64,000 bases of DNA from an uncultured bacterium (GTDB taxonomy: Bacteria; Bacteroidota; Bacteroidia; Bacteroidales; Bacteroidaceae): positions 22,349-86,348 of the forward strand of contig CAJMPR010000017.1 in the NCBI GenBank assembly GCA_905215345.1. Reading direction: 5' to 3'. The translations under genes were made by a program, and so were the position numbers. Below are positions 47,939 through 57,225 of the stretch, piece by piece (within the stretch, counting starts at the first letter, position 1; each line of letters begins with the position of its first letter). A model generated the notes under the pieces. That model was not told the DNA's origin and made no database searches. It saw only the letters and a list, made by a program, of their open reading frames with translations.

Positions 47939-48940
47939 ATGGAATTTCTGACAAATGACAAATTAACCATTGTAGGCGCAGCCGGCATGATCGGCTCCAA
48001 CATGGCGCAGACCGCAATCATGATGCACCTCACTCCGAACATCTGTTTGTATGACCCTTATGCTCCCGGACTGGAAGGTGTAGCAGAGGAAATGTTTCAC
48101 TGCGGATTTGAAGGCTTGAACCTCACGCTCACCTCCGACATCAAGGAAGCACTGACCGGTGCCAAGTATGTAGTATCTTCAGGTGGTGCTGCCCGCAAAG
48201 CAGGCATGACTCGCGAAGACCTATTGAAAGGTAACGCAGCCATCGCAGAGGAATTCGGCAAAAACGTAAAGACATATTGCCCCGATGTAAAACATGTAGT
48301 CGTTATCTTTAATCCTGCCGACATTACCGGTTTGATTACTTTGTTGTATTCCGGTCTGAAACCATCACAGGTTACTACTCTGGCTGCCCTTGACAGTACC
48401 CGTCTGCGTAGCGAGCTCTCCAAGCATTTCGGTATTTCTCCCGACAAGATAGAGAACTGCCGGACTTATGGCGGACATGGGGAACAAATGGCTGTATATG
48501 CTTCTACGGCAAAAGTAGATGGCAAACCCTTGTTGGATATCATCGGTACTCCTGCCCTGACTAAAGAACAATGGGCTGAAGTTCAATCTAAAGTAACCAA
48601 AGGCGGAGCCAACATCATCGCCCTTCGCGGACGTTCTTCTTTCCAAAGTCCCGCTTATGTTTCTATCGAAATGATTGCCGCCGCTATGGGTGGCAAGCCT
48701 TTCCGTTGGCCGGCAGGAACCTATGTACACAGTCATGGCTTCGACCATATCATGATGGCTATGGAAACCGAAATCACCAAAAACGGCGTGCATTACAAAG
48801 AACTGAAAGGTACTCCTGAAGAGGAAGCTAAATTGAAAGAAAGCTATGCTCACCTCTGCAAGTTGCGCGACGAAGTGATTGAAATGGGTGTATTACCCGC
48901 CATCAAGGACTGGCACAGCATTAATCCTAACATCGACTAA
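47939..48940 (+). CDS. mdh: Malate dehydrogenase (lactate/malate dehydrogenase family)
   Basis: 333 residues. The NAD-binding loop is GAAGMIGSNMAQ near the N-terminus. The substrate-binding Arg lies in GGAARKAGMTREDLLKGN, FNPADI follows, Asp/Arg are in LDSTRLRSEL and the catalytic His in TYGGHGEQM. It interconverts malate and oxaloacetate, part of the reductive branch to succinate and propionate in Bacteroides. Single gene with its own terminator. Confidence 0.93.
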   Translation: MEFLTNDKLTIVGAAGMIGSNMAQTAIMMHLTPNICLYDPYAPGLEGVAEEMFHCGFEGLNLTLTSDIKEALTGAKYVVSSGGAARKAGMTREDLLKGNAAIAEEFGKNVKTYCPDVKHVVVIFNPADITGLITLLYSGLKPSQVTTLAALDSTRLRSELSKHFGISPDKIENCRTYGGHGEQMAVYASTAKVDGKPLLDIIGTPALTKEQWAEVQSKVTKGGANIIALRGRSSFQSPAYVSIEMIAAAMGGKPFRWPAGTYVHSHGFDHIMMAMETEITKNGVHYKELKGTPEEEAKLKESYAHLCKLRDEVIEMGVLPAIKDWHSINPNID

Positions 48941-48973
48941 CCGGACGATTTAGAAATATATTATCATCACTCG

Positions 48974-49016
48974 ATCCCCTTTGTCCTACTTCACCAAGTT
49001 ACAAAGGGGATTTTTA
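48974..49016 (+). terminator. Rho-independent terminator of mdh
   Basis: Arms ATCCCCTTTGT and ACAAAGGGGAT with a 16-nt loop, followed by TTTTTAT. Confidence 0.9.
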
Positions 49017-49086
49017 TATTATTTTCCTTCCAAAAGCCTTGCGGTATAAAAAAAACTATTTATCTTTGCACCCGCAAACGAGAAAT

Positions 49087-49159
49087 GGTGCCATAGCTCA
49101 GTTGGTAGAGCAAAGGACTGAAAATCCTTGTGTCCCCGGTTCGATTCCTGGTGGCACCA
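49087..49159 (+). tRNA. tRNA-Phe (GAA)
   Basis: 73 nt. Acceptor GGTGCCA pairs with TGGCACC; D arm AGCTCAGTTGGTAGAGC; anticodon loop CTGAAAA gives GAA; T arm CCCGGTTCGATTCCTGG. The CCA end is not encoded. Confidence 0.97.
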
Positions 49160-49174
49160 CTTTTCGAAAAGTAT

Positions 49175-49247
49175 CGGAATGTAGCGCAGTTGGTAGCGCA
49201 CTACGTTCGGGACGTAGGGGTCGGGCGTTCGAGTCGCCTCATTCCGA
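49175..49247 (+). tRNA. tRNA-Pro (CGG)
   Basis: 73 nt. Acceptor CGGAATG pairs with CATTCCG; anticodon stem CTACG/CGTAG with loop TTCGGGA gives CGG; T arm around GTTCGAGTC. It lies 15 bp after tRNA-Phe, so both are probably one transcript. Confidence 0.95.
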
Positions 49248-49250
49248 CAC

Positions 49251-49287
49251 AGAAAAGGGCTAATTCATCACGAATTAGCCCTTTTCT
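49251..49287 (+). terminator. Terminator after the tRNA pair
   Basis: A 16-bp perfect stem, AGAAAAGGGCTAATTC and GAATTAGCCCTTTTCT, with a 5-nt loop, starting 4 bp after tRNA-Pro. Confidence 0.92.
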
Positions 49288-49407
49288 GTTATACATAACT
49301 ACTGCTGCTTACTTTATTAAAGAGATCTAAACCTTTTCCCATTCCGGAATGTTATATATCGGTTAAAGCTCATAGAACAAAAGAGTTAACTATATAAAAA
49401 CAGCTAT

Positions 49408-50295
49408 ATGAAGAATTTCTTTCGACCATTATTAGTGCTAACCGCAGGCATAGCATTAACGAGTTGTGTAAGCCAGAAGCAGTTCAAAAGTTTGAAAACA
49501 GACTACGCACAGTTACAGGCTGAAAACCAGGAAAACTTGTTGCAGTTAAGAGAGAGCCGTACACGTACGGCAAGCCTCGAAGAAAGACTCGCAGAAGCGC
49601 AGAAGCATAACAGTGAACTTCGCGCCACCCTGACGGATATGAAAACGACATTGGACAAGAGCCTTGCCCAAAGTTCGCAGGGAAATATGAATATCGGTAA
49701 ACTGATAGATGAAATCAACACATCGAACCGGTTCATCCAGCATTTGGTAAGGGAAAAGAATAAGTCCGATTCCTTGAACCTTGTAATGGTTAACAACCTT
49801 ACCCGGTCACTTACCCGCGAAGAAATGAAAGACCTGGATATTCAGGTACTGAAAGGTGTCGTGTATATATCTCTGGCAGACAATATGCTGTATAAATCCG
49901 GAAGCTACGAGATTAGTGACAAAGCGAAAGACGTACTCAGTAAGATTGCCAAGATTATCAAAGACTATAAGGATTATGACGTCCTGGTAGAAGGCAATAC
50001 AGATACCGACCCGATATCCCGTTCCAACATACGGAACAACTGGGATTTAAGTGCGCTACGTGCTTCATCCGTTGTTCAGGCATTGCAGCACACGTATGGC
50101 ATCGACCCCAAACGTCTGACAGCCGGTGGACGGGGTGAGTACAATCCGATTGCCGGTAATGAAACTTCCGAAGGAAAGGCACGTAACCGCCGTACCCAGA
50201 TAATCATAACCCCGAAACTGGATCAGTTTATGGATTTGATAGGACAGGCTCCTGATAGTTCGGATAAAATAGCCGATGGAGAAGACGTACAATAA
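49408..50295 (+). CDS. OmpA-family peptidoglycan-binding lipoprotein
   Basis: 295 residues, lipobox LTSC (Cys20). A coiled-coil region (about 25-95) and an OmpA C-terminal domain (about 140-270) with YKSGSYEISDKAKDVLSKIA, VEGNTDTDPI, NWDLSALRASSVVQAL and GRGEYNPIAGNETSEGKARN. It anchors the outer membrane to peptidoglycan. It is convergent with the phage-derived genes that follow. Confidence 0.92.
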   Translation: MKNFFRPLLVLTAGIALTSCVSQKQFKSLKTDYAQLQAENQENLLQLRESRTRTASLEERLAEAQKHNSELRATLTDMKTTLDKSLAQSSQGNMNIGKLIDEINTSNRFIQHLVREKNKSDSLNLVMVNNLTRSLTREEMKDLDIQVLKGVVYISLADNMLYKSGSYEISDKAKDVLSKIAKIIKDYKDYDVLVEGNTDTDPISRSNIRNNWDLSALRASSVVQALQHTYGIDPKRLTAGGRGEYNPIAGNETSEGKARNRRTQIIITPKLDQFMDLIGQAPDSSDKIADGEDVQ

Positions 50296-50307
50296 GAGGG
50301 ATAGGAT

Positions 50308-50760
50308 TTAACGGGATTTTCGGTATATAAACTTTCCGGCAACTATCAAAGCCAAAACAATAAGAGTGCCGAATGCCCAGCCGCCAAGTTCAATCTTTAT
50401 TTGCTGCCACTTCGTAAGTCCTTTCTCCACAGGATAAGGTTTCGGGATTTCAATTCTCCGTATCTTCTCCATGAAATAAGGAACTTTTACAATAACGGAA
50501 GCAAAAGGATAGATACCGAGCGAATGATGCAGTATTCCATTACTCCACCTCGCATAGCTGTAAGCATAAGGATTAGATAAAATTGATACCGTATCAGGGA
50601 TAGCCACACTATCCTTATACGGTATCAGTTTTTCCCGGAATGTCGTATCATGATATACAATACTATCCAGTGTCTTTGTTTCAAAAGGCAGATAAACGGT
50701 TCTCGTCTTGCAAGAACAAATTGCTACCGCCAGTAGAGTCAGCAAGATTATTTTTTTCAT
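50308..50760 (-). CDS. Candidate u-spanin (lipoprotein with C-terminal transmembrane helix)
   Basis: 150 residues. The N-terminus has a lipobox (AVAICSC, Cys17). The middle is soluble, and residues about 128-146 (WAFGTLIVLALIVAGKFIY) form a transmembrane helix followed by basic KSR. An outer-membrane lipid anchor and an inner-membrane helix in one short protein is the layout of unimolecular spanins, which fuse the two membranes in the last step of phage lysis. It overlaps the endolysin stop by 4 bp (ATGA). No sequence family was recognised; the call rests on architecture and position. Confidence 0.55.
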   Translation of the reverse strand: MKKIILLTLLAVAICSCKTRTVYLPFETKTLDSIVYHDTTFREKLIPYKDSVAIPDTVSILSNPYAYSYARWSNGILHHSLGIYPFASVIVKVPYFMEKIRRIEIPKPYPVEKGLTKWQQIKIELGGWAFGTLIVLALIVAGKFIYRKSR

Positions 50761-51155
50761 AGTTTCAATACTTGATTTCTATTTTTATTATCCGCCCAGT
50801 AGCTGACATGCACCCAGGCAAAGTTACTTTCATCAATAAGTTGGTCGAAAGGTAAGTGCTTACGGATATACTCGAACAACAACTTATTCTGTCCTCTGTC
50901 CCCCGTATCAATATCCGCCGCCTGCCCACTCAAATGCTGGCTGGTATTTGAACCTTTTACCTTCGCGTTCAGTTCGGGACAACGAAAGCCACTGTTCACC
51001 ATGACAGGTTTACCATACCACTCCCGCAATGGGTCCAGCACATTATCCACTAAAGCGGTCAGATTTACCACATGTTCACTTTTACACCGGTTGGCAATGC
51101 CCAAGCGGTCAGCCGTATTCGAACGGCAGAGTTCTGCAATTGTAAAGTATTTCAT
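50757..51155 (-). CDS. Peptidase M15-family endolysin
   Basis: 132 residues. The zinc-peptidase M15A motifs are present: SGFRCPELNAKVKGSNTSQH with SQHLSGQAADID (His and Asp ligands) and WVHVSY (second His). Such phage enzymes cut peptide stems of peptidoglycan. No signal peptide, so release would need the neighbouring holin candidate. It ends on the start of the spanin candidate. Confidence 0.88.
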   Translation of the reverse strand: MKYFTIAELCRSNTADRLGIANRCKSEHVVNLTALVDNVLDPLREWYGKPVMVNSGFRCPELNAKVKGSNTSQHLSGQAADIDTGDRGQNKLLFEYIRKHLPFDQLIDESNFAWVHVSYWADNKNRNQVLKL

Positions 51156-51175
51156 TTCTTCAATTCCTTATTAAG

Positions 51176-51547
51176 TTAATAATCACTCGGCGGCCTTCGG
51201 TTGGCACACCTGCGTACATCGCACTTCTTCACCTCAATCTCTTTGAGATGTAATTCCAATTCGTATTTTTGGCGTATCAATTCCAGATTCTCCGAACGCA
51301 ACTTATTATTTTCCGAATAAAGAAAGTCTACCTTTCCGTCTCTTGCGCTCATCCGTTTCTCCTGATTATCTATCTGGGCTGACTGGGCATTGATGATATT
51401 CAGAAGGTTTTGTATCTCCATGCCATCGGCAGAAGCGTCTTCTTTCCGGGCATTAGTCCTGCGGTTCATCCAGGCGGTCACCATCCAACGAATCCCCTCA
51501 AAGCCACCCAAGGTGGCAATGAGGGTTATGATTAAATTTTCTTCCAT
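51176..51547 (-). CDS. Holin-like protein with one membrane segment and a coiled coil
   Basis: From Met at 51547 (MEENLIITLIATLGGFEGIR) 123 residues. This start avoids a 32-bp overlap that the upstream ATG at 51583 would cause. A hydrophobic N-terminal segment is followed by basic residues and a long coiled coil (about 45-105). Its place between tail genes and endolysin suggests a holin or lysis accessory. No family is recognised. Confidence 0.5.
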   Translation of the reverse strand: MEENLIITLIATLGGFEGIRWMVTAWMNRRTNARKEDASADGMEIQNLLNIINAQSAQIDNQEKRMSARDGKVDFLYSENNKLRSENLELIRQKYELELHLKEIEVKKCDVRRCANRRPPSDY

Positions 51548-51551
51548 GTCG

Positions 51552-51968
51552 CTATTGGGTTCTATCATTGGGGTTCGGTTCATTGAGCTTCAGACTGAAT
51601 TTCCCGATTCCTCTCATAAACTGACTGAACTGCCCGCACGAAAGGTAGATGGTTTTATACACCACATCAGGCTGATACTTCGTCTTTATATTGAGTACAC
51701 CGGTTGCCAGTTCTTTACAGAAGTCACTATATCGCGAAAAGAATTGCGCTTCCGTTGCGGCAGTCAGATTGATTTGAAGCGTCAGGTTCCGCTGATCCAA
51801 TTTCAAGTCGGACATCACTATCCGCTTGCCATGTTCCAAGCGGCTTTCATTCTCTATAATCGCCTTATTGGCGGGGGGCGTCATCAATTCGGACAATGAA
51901 GTATCGTCCATACTTATGCCCCATGTCAGGTAAGCATCCTTACCATTTATAAATAATTCTCCTTTCAT
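51552..51968 (-). CDS. Phage tail-associated protein (possible distal tail protein)
   Basis: 138 residues, soluble, beginning KGELFINGKDAYLTWGISMD and ending with a strand-rich segment (YKTIYLSCGQFSQFMRGIGK). Size, beta content and position directly downstream of tape-measure genes recall small distal tail proteins, but similarity is weak. It overlaps the previous gene by 4 bp. Confidence 0.5.
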   Translation of the reverse strand: MKGELFINGKDAYLTWGISMDDTSLSELMTPPANKAIIENESRLEHGKRIVMSDLKLDQRNLTLQINLTAATEAQFFSRYSDFCKELATGVLNIKTKYQPDVVYKTIYLSCGQFSQFMRGIGKFSLKLNEPNPNDRTQ

Positions 51969-52387
51969 AATATTACTACTGTTTGATCTTTTTCTATTTC
52001 CACTTCACAATCACCTATGTTCACCAGAAGAATCACTGCATAGCGGGATGCCTTAATCTTGGCTTTCGCCCCGTACATCAAGATAATTTTATGCACTACC
52101 GTGTTGTCGTCATACACCAGTTCAGCCGATGTATTTCCCACCAAGCCTATATTTACATCATTCTGCCGGCTTACAGCACCGGAGTCAACAAACACCCCGT
52201 ACTTTACAACATTATCCCTCATCCCCTGAAACATTTCAAGGGACGGGAAATTATGTTCTTCACAAAATTCACGTCCTTGCGGGGTGAAGAACAACCACGT
52301 AAGACTTTTCCAGTCACTTACTCCATTCGACTTGGCACAAGCACCCATGAGGGATGCCGATTGCATTATTTCATTTACCGTTTTCAT
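51965..52387 (-). CDS. Phage-associated protein of unknown function
   Basis: 140 residues, soluble. It starts TVNEIMQSASLMGACAKSNG and ends in a beta-rich part (AVILLVNIGDCEVEIEKDQT). It overlaps its neighbours by 4 bp on both sides, so it belongs to the tail operon. No family is recognised. Confidence 0.6.
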   Translation of the reverse strand: MKTVNEIMQSASLMGACAKSNGVSDWKSLTWLFFTPQGREFCEEHNFPSLEMFQGMRDNVVKYGVFVDSGAVSRQNDVNIGLVGNTSAELVYDDNTVVHKIILMYGAKAKIKASRYAVILLVNIGDCEVEIEKDQTVVIL

Positions 52388-55300
52388 AAATTTGCTGTAT
52401 TTCGTTCTATTTTATCAAGTTTCTCTCCGAATCCCAGAATTGGTTTGGTATATTTCGCAATATCTTCCAAGTGACTGTTGGACGTCAACGCCAGGTTCCG
52501 CATTTCAGACAAAAGGATATTCCCGTCGGATGCCGTGGTACACAGTACAGACAGATTGCCCAAAGCAAGTAACATAGAGTTTCGGATTTCTTCATTCGAG
52601 ATTTGCAAAGCTGTGAAACGTCCGTTAAGTTCCGAGCCGGTTTCTTGCGACATGGTTTCAAAGCCGCCACTTGTAGCCTCCTGAGAAGTAGATTCCTTTT
52701 CATCTCCTTTCATATATTCGTCAGCCCAACCATACTTGCCATCCAATTCTTTCATAATGGCTTCCGCATCCTTTACAATCTGTTCCTGTTCCCAGGCACT
52801 GATAATACCATCCGAGAAGAACCCTGCCAACTTCTGACGCAACGCCTCCATCGGTTTGGAAGCGGTAGCCTTAATCGCCTCCATAATCATCTGCTTTATC
52901 ATCTGCTTCACCAAGTCTTTGGAAGACTTCGCTTTATCATCCCCCGCAGACCAGGCATCCGCATAAGCCTGTGCAAAATCATCAATGGCAGACTTTACAT
53001 CACTGCCCAATATGGCATCTATCTGCTTTTCCTTGTTATCACCAATCAGTTTATTGATGTCCTCAATCTGGCTTTCCCAATCCTTAATTCTACCTGCATC
53101 AGCTTTCTTTTTGCTTTTCTCTTCTGCTATCTGGTTTTGTATAAGCACCTTCTGTTGCTCCAGCATGGTATTTTGTTGTTCTATAAGCCGCGAAGCATCC
53201 GAGGAATATGCTTTTTCAAGAGAATCACCAAGATTATCATAAGTCTTTTCAAGGACTTCTATTTGTTCCTGAATCCTCTGTATGCTTTTCTCATGCTTGG
53301 CATCGTGTAGTTTTGCCAACGAACCTGCCAAAGAAGAAACAAGACCGATTGCCGCTCCGGCAGCCGCTCCCCAAGGGCCGAACATAGCACCTGCTTCAGC
53401 ACCGGACATGGCAGAACCGGCTGCATCCATAGCTACGTTGATACCCTCGGCGGCTTTTCCCAAAGCCTCACTACCAAAGGCGTCACCTAAACTTGAAAGA
53501 GCTCCTGAAAGGAATTGACCGGCTTGCATGGCCTCGTTTAAACCGGATTCTATTAGAGAGAGGGATTCTGTGAGTTTCTTGGGATCGGAACCCGAGTCAA
53601 AGAGTTTATCAAAGCCGATAGACATTTTGTTGAAAGCGGTGTCACAGTTATCAGCCTGACTGCGAACTTCCTTAACTGCATCTTCAGCTTTCTTGATGTC
53701 TTCCTTTGAATTATAGAGTTGGTTAAATGTATTCTCGCCTATGCCATAAATATTACCATCAGTTGCATTCCATTTTCCTTTTTTCACAAATTCCAATGCT
53801 CCACTTGCATCATCAGCAATTTTACGCATATCACTGACAGATTTATCCTTCATATCACCAAAGAGCTTGACAAAAACATCCTTTTCCTTGTTAGCCTCCT
53901 TTTCAAGTGTTGCAAGCGTTGCGCTTGTTTGTTGATCAATGGCATCCTGTTCTTCTTTGATTTTTCCTTTCTTCTTAGTTTCAGCAAGTTCCTTAATAGC
54001 CAAGCACTTCTGCTCATAATCCCCATAGGCAGCAAGGGCTTCGTTCATAGCTTGCTTTTCGGAGACATTATAAGCTTCCATCTCTTTAGTTTGCTTTTTA
54101 TAAGCAACCGCATACTTCAGATTAATTAATGCATTGTCCGTTTCACTCAAGCTCACGTTGCTGTCATCAAAATTTTTCTTTACATAATCTGAGTTTTTAG
54201 CTTTCTTCACGTTCTCTTCCGCATCGAATACCGCCTTAGCCTCTTCCTTTCTTTTCTGGAGCAAGTCTTCCCTCTCTTTATCAATAGCCTGTAATCGCTT
54301 TTCATGGTTTAGTTGCATTTGTGCAAGCACCTTTTCGCTACCATTATCCATTGCATTTATTTCGTCTTGCCATATTTCATTCCAAATATCTTGAACGGAG
54401 CGATCTCCTTCGAGGGATTGCTTAGAAAGTAGTTTTTTAAATTGTTGTTTTTTTTGTTGTATGTCAGCCTGCGTACTTTGCGGAGTTGTTTTATTAGTTT
54501 TTGAGTCAGGCATCAGTTTCTCCGCCAACAACGATTGAGACACTCCTAATGTAGTGTAACGTTTCATTTGGGCTTGTGAAGCATCAGCATCCTTACTATA
54601 ATTAGCCGCTCTTTGTTCGTATTCTTTCCGACGTTTAGGATCATTACTGTTCATGGTTGCCGCTTTCGTCCAAGTATCCGCAGACGTCTTTGCTTCTATA
54701 TATTTCTTAGCTTCTTCCTGTACCTTATCCATATAAGCCAGCGAAGTGGCTTTAGCTATTTGGGCTTCAATGAACTTATCTTTATTATCAATAAGTAATC
54801 GCTGGGCATCACTCACGCTGGTAATTGACTGTCCCAACTCATCAAATGCACTTTTATTGTCGACAATAAATTTCTTTTGTGCTTCCACATTCCCTCCCAA
54901 TGCTTTGAATTTATTAGAAAGAACTTCTATCGTGGCTATAGGTTTAGCTGCATAACTTTGGACACTATTATTAAAGTCGTTCATTTTTTGACTCAAGTCA
55001 TCCTGCTTTTCTACTTGGTCATCTGTACTCGAAGACCATAACGAGTATAAAGTTATCAATGCAGAAATTCCTGCTGCAATCCAACCAAATACAGGAATAG
55101 CTTTAATAGCCAACCCCACAGCTCTAAAAGCTCCTGCAAGCCCCAAGTTGGCTATCGTACCAACTTGCGCCGTTGTAGTCTCAACCCCTTGCGCAGCAGC
55201 TGCCTGTAAAGTGATACCTCTCCACCACAATTTAACCTTACCAAGTACATTATACTCAAGAGCTGCTTTATTAGCCATTGCTGTGCTAATGGCCTGCAAC

Positions 55301-55881
55301 CCATTGGTAACAGCAATGGCTGCTTGTACTTTCCCCATAGCATTTTCCAGAAACTCACTTTTTATTCCAAATATTTCCAAAGTTCCTGATGCCACTTCAA
55401 ACATTCCTGAAGTTCCGTTCAACTGTTCTTTAACGGCTACAAGTCCAAGATCAAACGCTTTCTGTCCCTCTTTACCTTCTTTCAATTTCTGTTCATACTC
55501 ACTCATTTTCTCTCCCAGACTATCTAACCCATTTTTTTGATTTTCTATTGATTTGGAGAGTTCTTGTCGAGTAGATATTTCGGACTGGATTGCTCCTGTC
55601 TGAGTCGTATTAACACTATCCAAAGATGTAGATTGCAAATCATCCAATCGTTTTTGATTTTCCACTCCCATCGTATCCAAAGCCACAATAGTGCTATCTA
55701 TTTGTGATCGTAAACCACAGATAAGTTGTTCAATACCTTTTATGTTATTTTCAGCTCCAGTATAAAGAGTTTTAAAATCAGCTTCCAAGCCACCGATGGC
55801 TTCATGTAACTGCTGGGCCTCTTTTTGAAAATCAGCAGTATTGTCTAAAACATTAAAATTCAGTTCACTCATATTTTTCAA
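52384..55881 (-). CDS. Phage tail tape-measure protein
   Basis: 1165 residues, the largest gene of the remnant. Long coiled-coil stretches, a hydrophobic hairpin at about 245-290 (FRAVGLAIKAIPVFGWIAAG) and a second Gly/Ala-rich segment at about 870-905 (GAMFGPWGAAAGAAIGLVSS) are typical of tape-measure proteins, which set tail length and cross the host membrane. The start is MKNMSELNF or the inner MSELNF. The frame is intact although most other virion genes are missing. Short copies of its 5' end occur twice to the right. Confidence 0.85.
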   Translation of the reverse strand: MKNMSELNFNVLDNTADFQKEAQQLHEAIGGLEADFKTLYTGAENNIKGIEQLICGLRSQIDSTIVALDTMGVENQKRLDDLQSTSLDSVNTTQTGAIQSEISTRQELSKSIENQKNGLDSLGEKMSEYEQKLKEGKEGQKAFDLGLVAVKEQLNGTSGMFEVASGTLEIFGIKSEFLENAMGKVQAAIAVTNGLQAISTAMANKAALEYNVLGKVKLWWRGITLQAAAAQGVETTTAQVGTIANLGLAGAFRAVGLAIKAIPVFGWIAAGISALITLYSLWSSSTDDQVEKQDDLSQKMNDFNNSVQSYAAKPIATIEVLSNKFKALGGNVEAQKKFIVDNKSAFDELGQSITSVSDAQRLLIDNKDKFIEAQIAKATSLAYMDKVQEEAKKYIEAKTSADTWTKAATMNSNDPKRRKEYEQRAANYSKDADASQAQMKRYTTLGVSQSLLAEKLMPDSKTNKTTPQSTQADIQQKKQQFKKLLSKQSLEGDRSVQDIWNEIWQDEINAMDNGSEKVLAQMQLNHEKRLQAIDKEREDLLQKRKEEAKAVFDAEENVKKAKNSDYVKKNFDDSNVSLSETDNALINLKYAVAYKKQTKEMEAYNVSEKQAMNEALAAYGDYEQKCLAIKELAETKKKGKIKEEQDAIDQQTSATLATLEKEANKEKDVFVKLFGDMKDKSVSDMRKIADDASGALEFVKKGKWNATDGNIYGIGENTFNQLYNSKEDIKKAEDAVKEVRSQADNCDTAFNKMSIGFDKLFDSGSDPKKLTESLSLIESGLNEAMQAGQFLSGALSSLGDAFGSEALGKAAEGINVAMDAAGSAMSGAEAGAMFGPWGAAAGAAIGLVSSLAGSLAKLHDAKHEKSIQRIQEQIEVLEKTYDNLGDSLEKAYSSDASRLIEQQNTMLEQQKVLIQNQIAEEKSKKKADAGRIKDWESQIEDINKLIGDNKEKQIDAILGSDVKSAIDDFAQAYADAWSAGDDKAKSSKDLVKQMIKQMIMEAIKATASKPMEALRQKLAGFFSDGIISAWEQEQIVKDAEAIMKELDGKYGWADEYMKGDEKESTSQEATSGGFETMSQETGSELNGRFTALQISNEEIRNSMLLALGNLSVLCTTASDGNILLSEMRNLALTSNSHLEDIAKYTKPILGFGEKLDKIERNTANL

Positions 55882-55977
55882 ATTTTAAATTAATGTCAAA
55901 TAAATATATCTTAAAACTAATAATTAGATAGTTATCCTTTCACTTTCAAGTTGTAGAAAGAATTATTTAATTATCGC

Positions 55978-56007
55978 TTGGATGTGGTAATTTTTATAAT
56001 AACTTTG
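55978..56007 (+). promoter_or_regulatory. Promoter of the first secreted paralogue
   Basis: TAACTTTG (56000-56007) fits the -7 box TAnnTTTG, and CTTG ending at 55980 lies 19 bp upstream as -33 box. The same TAACTTTG stands 46 bp before the second and third paralogue starts (57173-57180, 58343-58350). Confidence 0.6.
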
Positions 56008-56061
56008 CGAAATTAGGATATTGATGAAGTATCAATTATTAAACTATAAACTTATAATGAA

Positions 56062-56745
56062 ATGAAGAAAGTACTAATTTGCATAGCATTATCTTTAATA
56101 TGTATCCTATCTTTTAGTCAGGAAAGAATCAATACAGAAACATATATCCAGTTTGATAAAACGACGAAGGTGCTTAATAAAGTAATGGGATATATAAATG
56201 TTGGTGGAGAATGGAAAAGCGAAAAAAACTACATAAGATTTTTTGAAAATTCACAAAGCTTCAAGAAACTAATAGTCAAAACTTTGACATATAATGATAA
56301 TTTATACTATATGTTAATTAGAAATTGTGATACTTTTGCTCCAAGTAACTATGTAGTAAAAACCGGTGATGTTTACCAACACCGAAGTGGCGGTAGCCAA
56401 TTAAATAGTGATGTTCTATTTTTCTTCACTGCACTTGAATTTGAACAAATTTTTCATTTGGATAAACAAACGAAAACAATATATTCTTTCAGGACCTTCG
56501 ACCAATCTACCAAGAACGGAAAGTCCAACTTATCAGAACTTCCTGATTTTTTAATCAGTGCACCATATAAAAAAGAAAAAGACTTCATGCAAATAAGAAT
56601 TGCCGATGATGGAGAAACGGTACGTTTCCTTTTGCCTTATCAAAAAGAAATAACATGGGAAAAAGATTTCAATTTATTTCCAATTTGTTATTTTGAAATG
56701 CCTCTAAAGGACTTTAATAAATGGTTAGAACCTGTTGCCCCATAA
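56062..56745 (+). CDS. Secreted protein of unknown family, paralogue 1
   Basis: 227 residues with a signal peptide (ILSFSQ end). The mature protein begins ERINTETYIQFDKTTKVLNK and contains blocks shared by all three paralogues: LYYMLIRNCDTFAPSNYVV, TALEFEQIFHLDKQTKTIYS and FEMPLKDFNKWLEPV. No known family is recognised. It lies divergent from the tape-measure gene in an otherwise phage-derived zone. Confidence 0.7.
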   Translation: MKKVLICIALSLICILSFSQERINTETYIQFDKTTKVLNKVMGYINVGGEWKSEKNYIRFFENSQSFKKLIVKTLTYNDNLYYMLIRNCDTFAPSNYVVKTGDVYQHRSGGSQLNSDVLFFFTALEFEQIFHLDKQTKTIYSFRTFDQSTKNGKSNLSELPDFLISAPYKKEKDFMQIRIADDGETVRFLLPYQKEITWEKDFNLFPICYFEMPLKDFNKWLEPVAP

Positions 56746-56783
56746 CACCTGTCCAGCCGGATGTGTCACCTGCCCCGTAACGG

Positions 56784-56932
56784 CGGATGTTCTTCATCCG
56801 ACGTTTTGAGCATCAGAATTTCATAATTCGAATCATATGAGATACCACTAAAGAAAAGACACCTTCTGAGAGGTATGCAATTAGCGAATCTTAAGATTCT
56901 TATATTCACAAGCAACGGATGAAGAACATCCG
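56784..56932. repeat. REP-like palindrome pair, copy A
   Basis: CGGATGTTCTTCATCCG (56784-56800) and CGGATGAAGAACATCCG (56916-56932) are inverted copies, each itself a hairpin. The 115 bp between contain further symmetric words (GAATCTTAAGATTC). Confidence 0.8.
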
Positions 56933-56943
56933 CTACAACGGGC

Positions 56944-57042
56944 AAAGTCAGTTTCCAAGCCATTGATGGCTTCACGCAACTGTTTTGCTTTTTGTTGAAA
57001 ATTTGCATTATTGTCTATAATGCCAAAACTTAGTTCACTCAT
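56944..57042 (-). pseudogene. Fragment of the tape-measure gene, copy 1
   Basis: 33 codons from ATG at 57042 give MSELSFGIIDNNANFQQKAK and ...AINGLETDF, homologous to the start of the intact tape-measure gene (MSELNFNVLDNTADFQKEAQ ... GLEADF). After that the similarity stops and the REP-like element begins. The upstream region is also related to that of the intact gene. Confidence 0.85.
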
Positions 57043-57225
57043 GTTTTAATATTTTAAATTAATGTCAAATAAATATATTTTAAAGCCTAATAATCAATCA
57101 TCATTCATCATCATACTACCAAGTTGCAAGAAATATTATCAATTAATAATTAGGAAATAGTGAGTTTTATGGTAACTTTGCGAAATCACTAATATTAATT
57201 TTGCATTCACAATACTGAGAATTAT

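Noticed and set aside
49087..49247. tRNA pair as an attachment site for the adjacent phage remnant
   Set aside because: No repeat of a tRNA 3' end is seen to the right within the window, and the OmpA-like gene lies between.
52603..53310. Long plus-strand open frame opposite the tape-measure gene
   Set aside because: A shadow frame, rich in Leu, Phe and Ile as expected from the complement of a coiled-coil gene.
56766..57008. 80-codon minus-strand frame, identical at 57936-58178
   Set aside because: It runs through REP-like hairpins and reads the tape-measure fragment in the wrong frame; no evidence for a protein.
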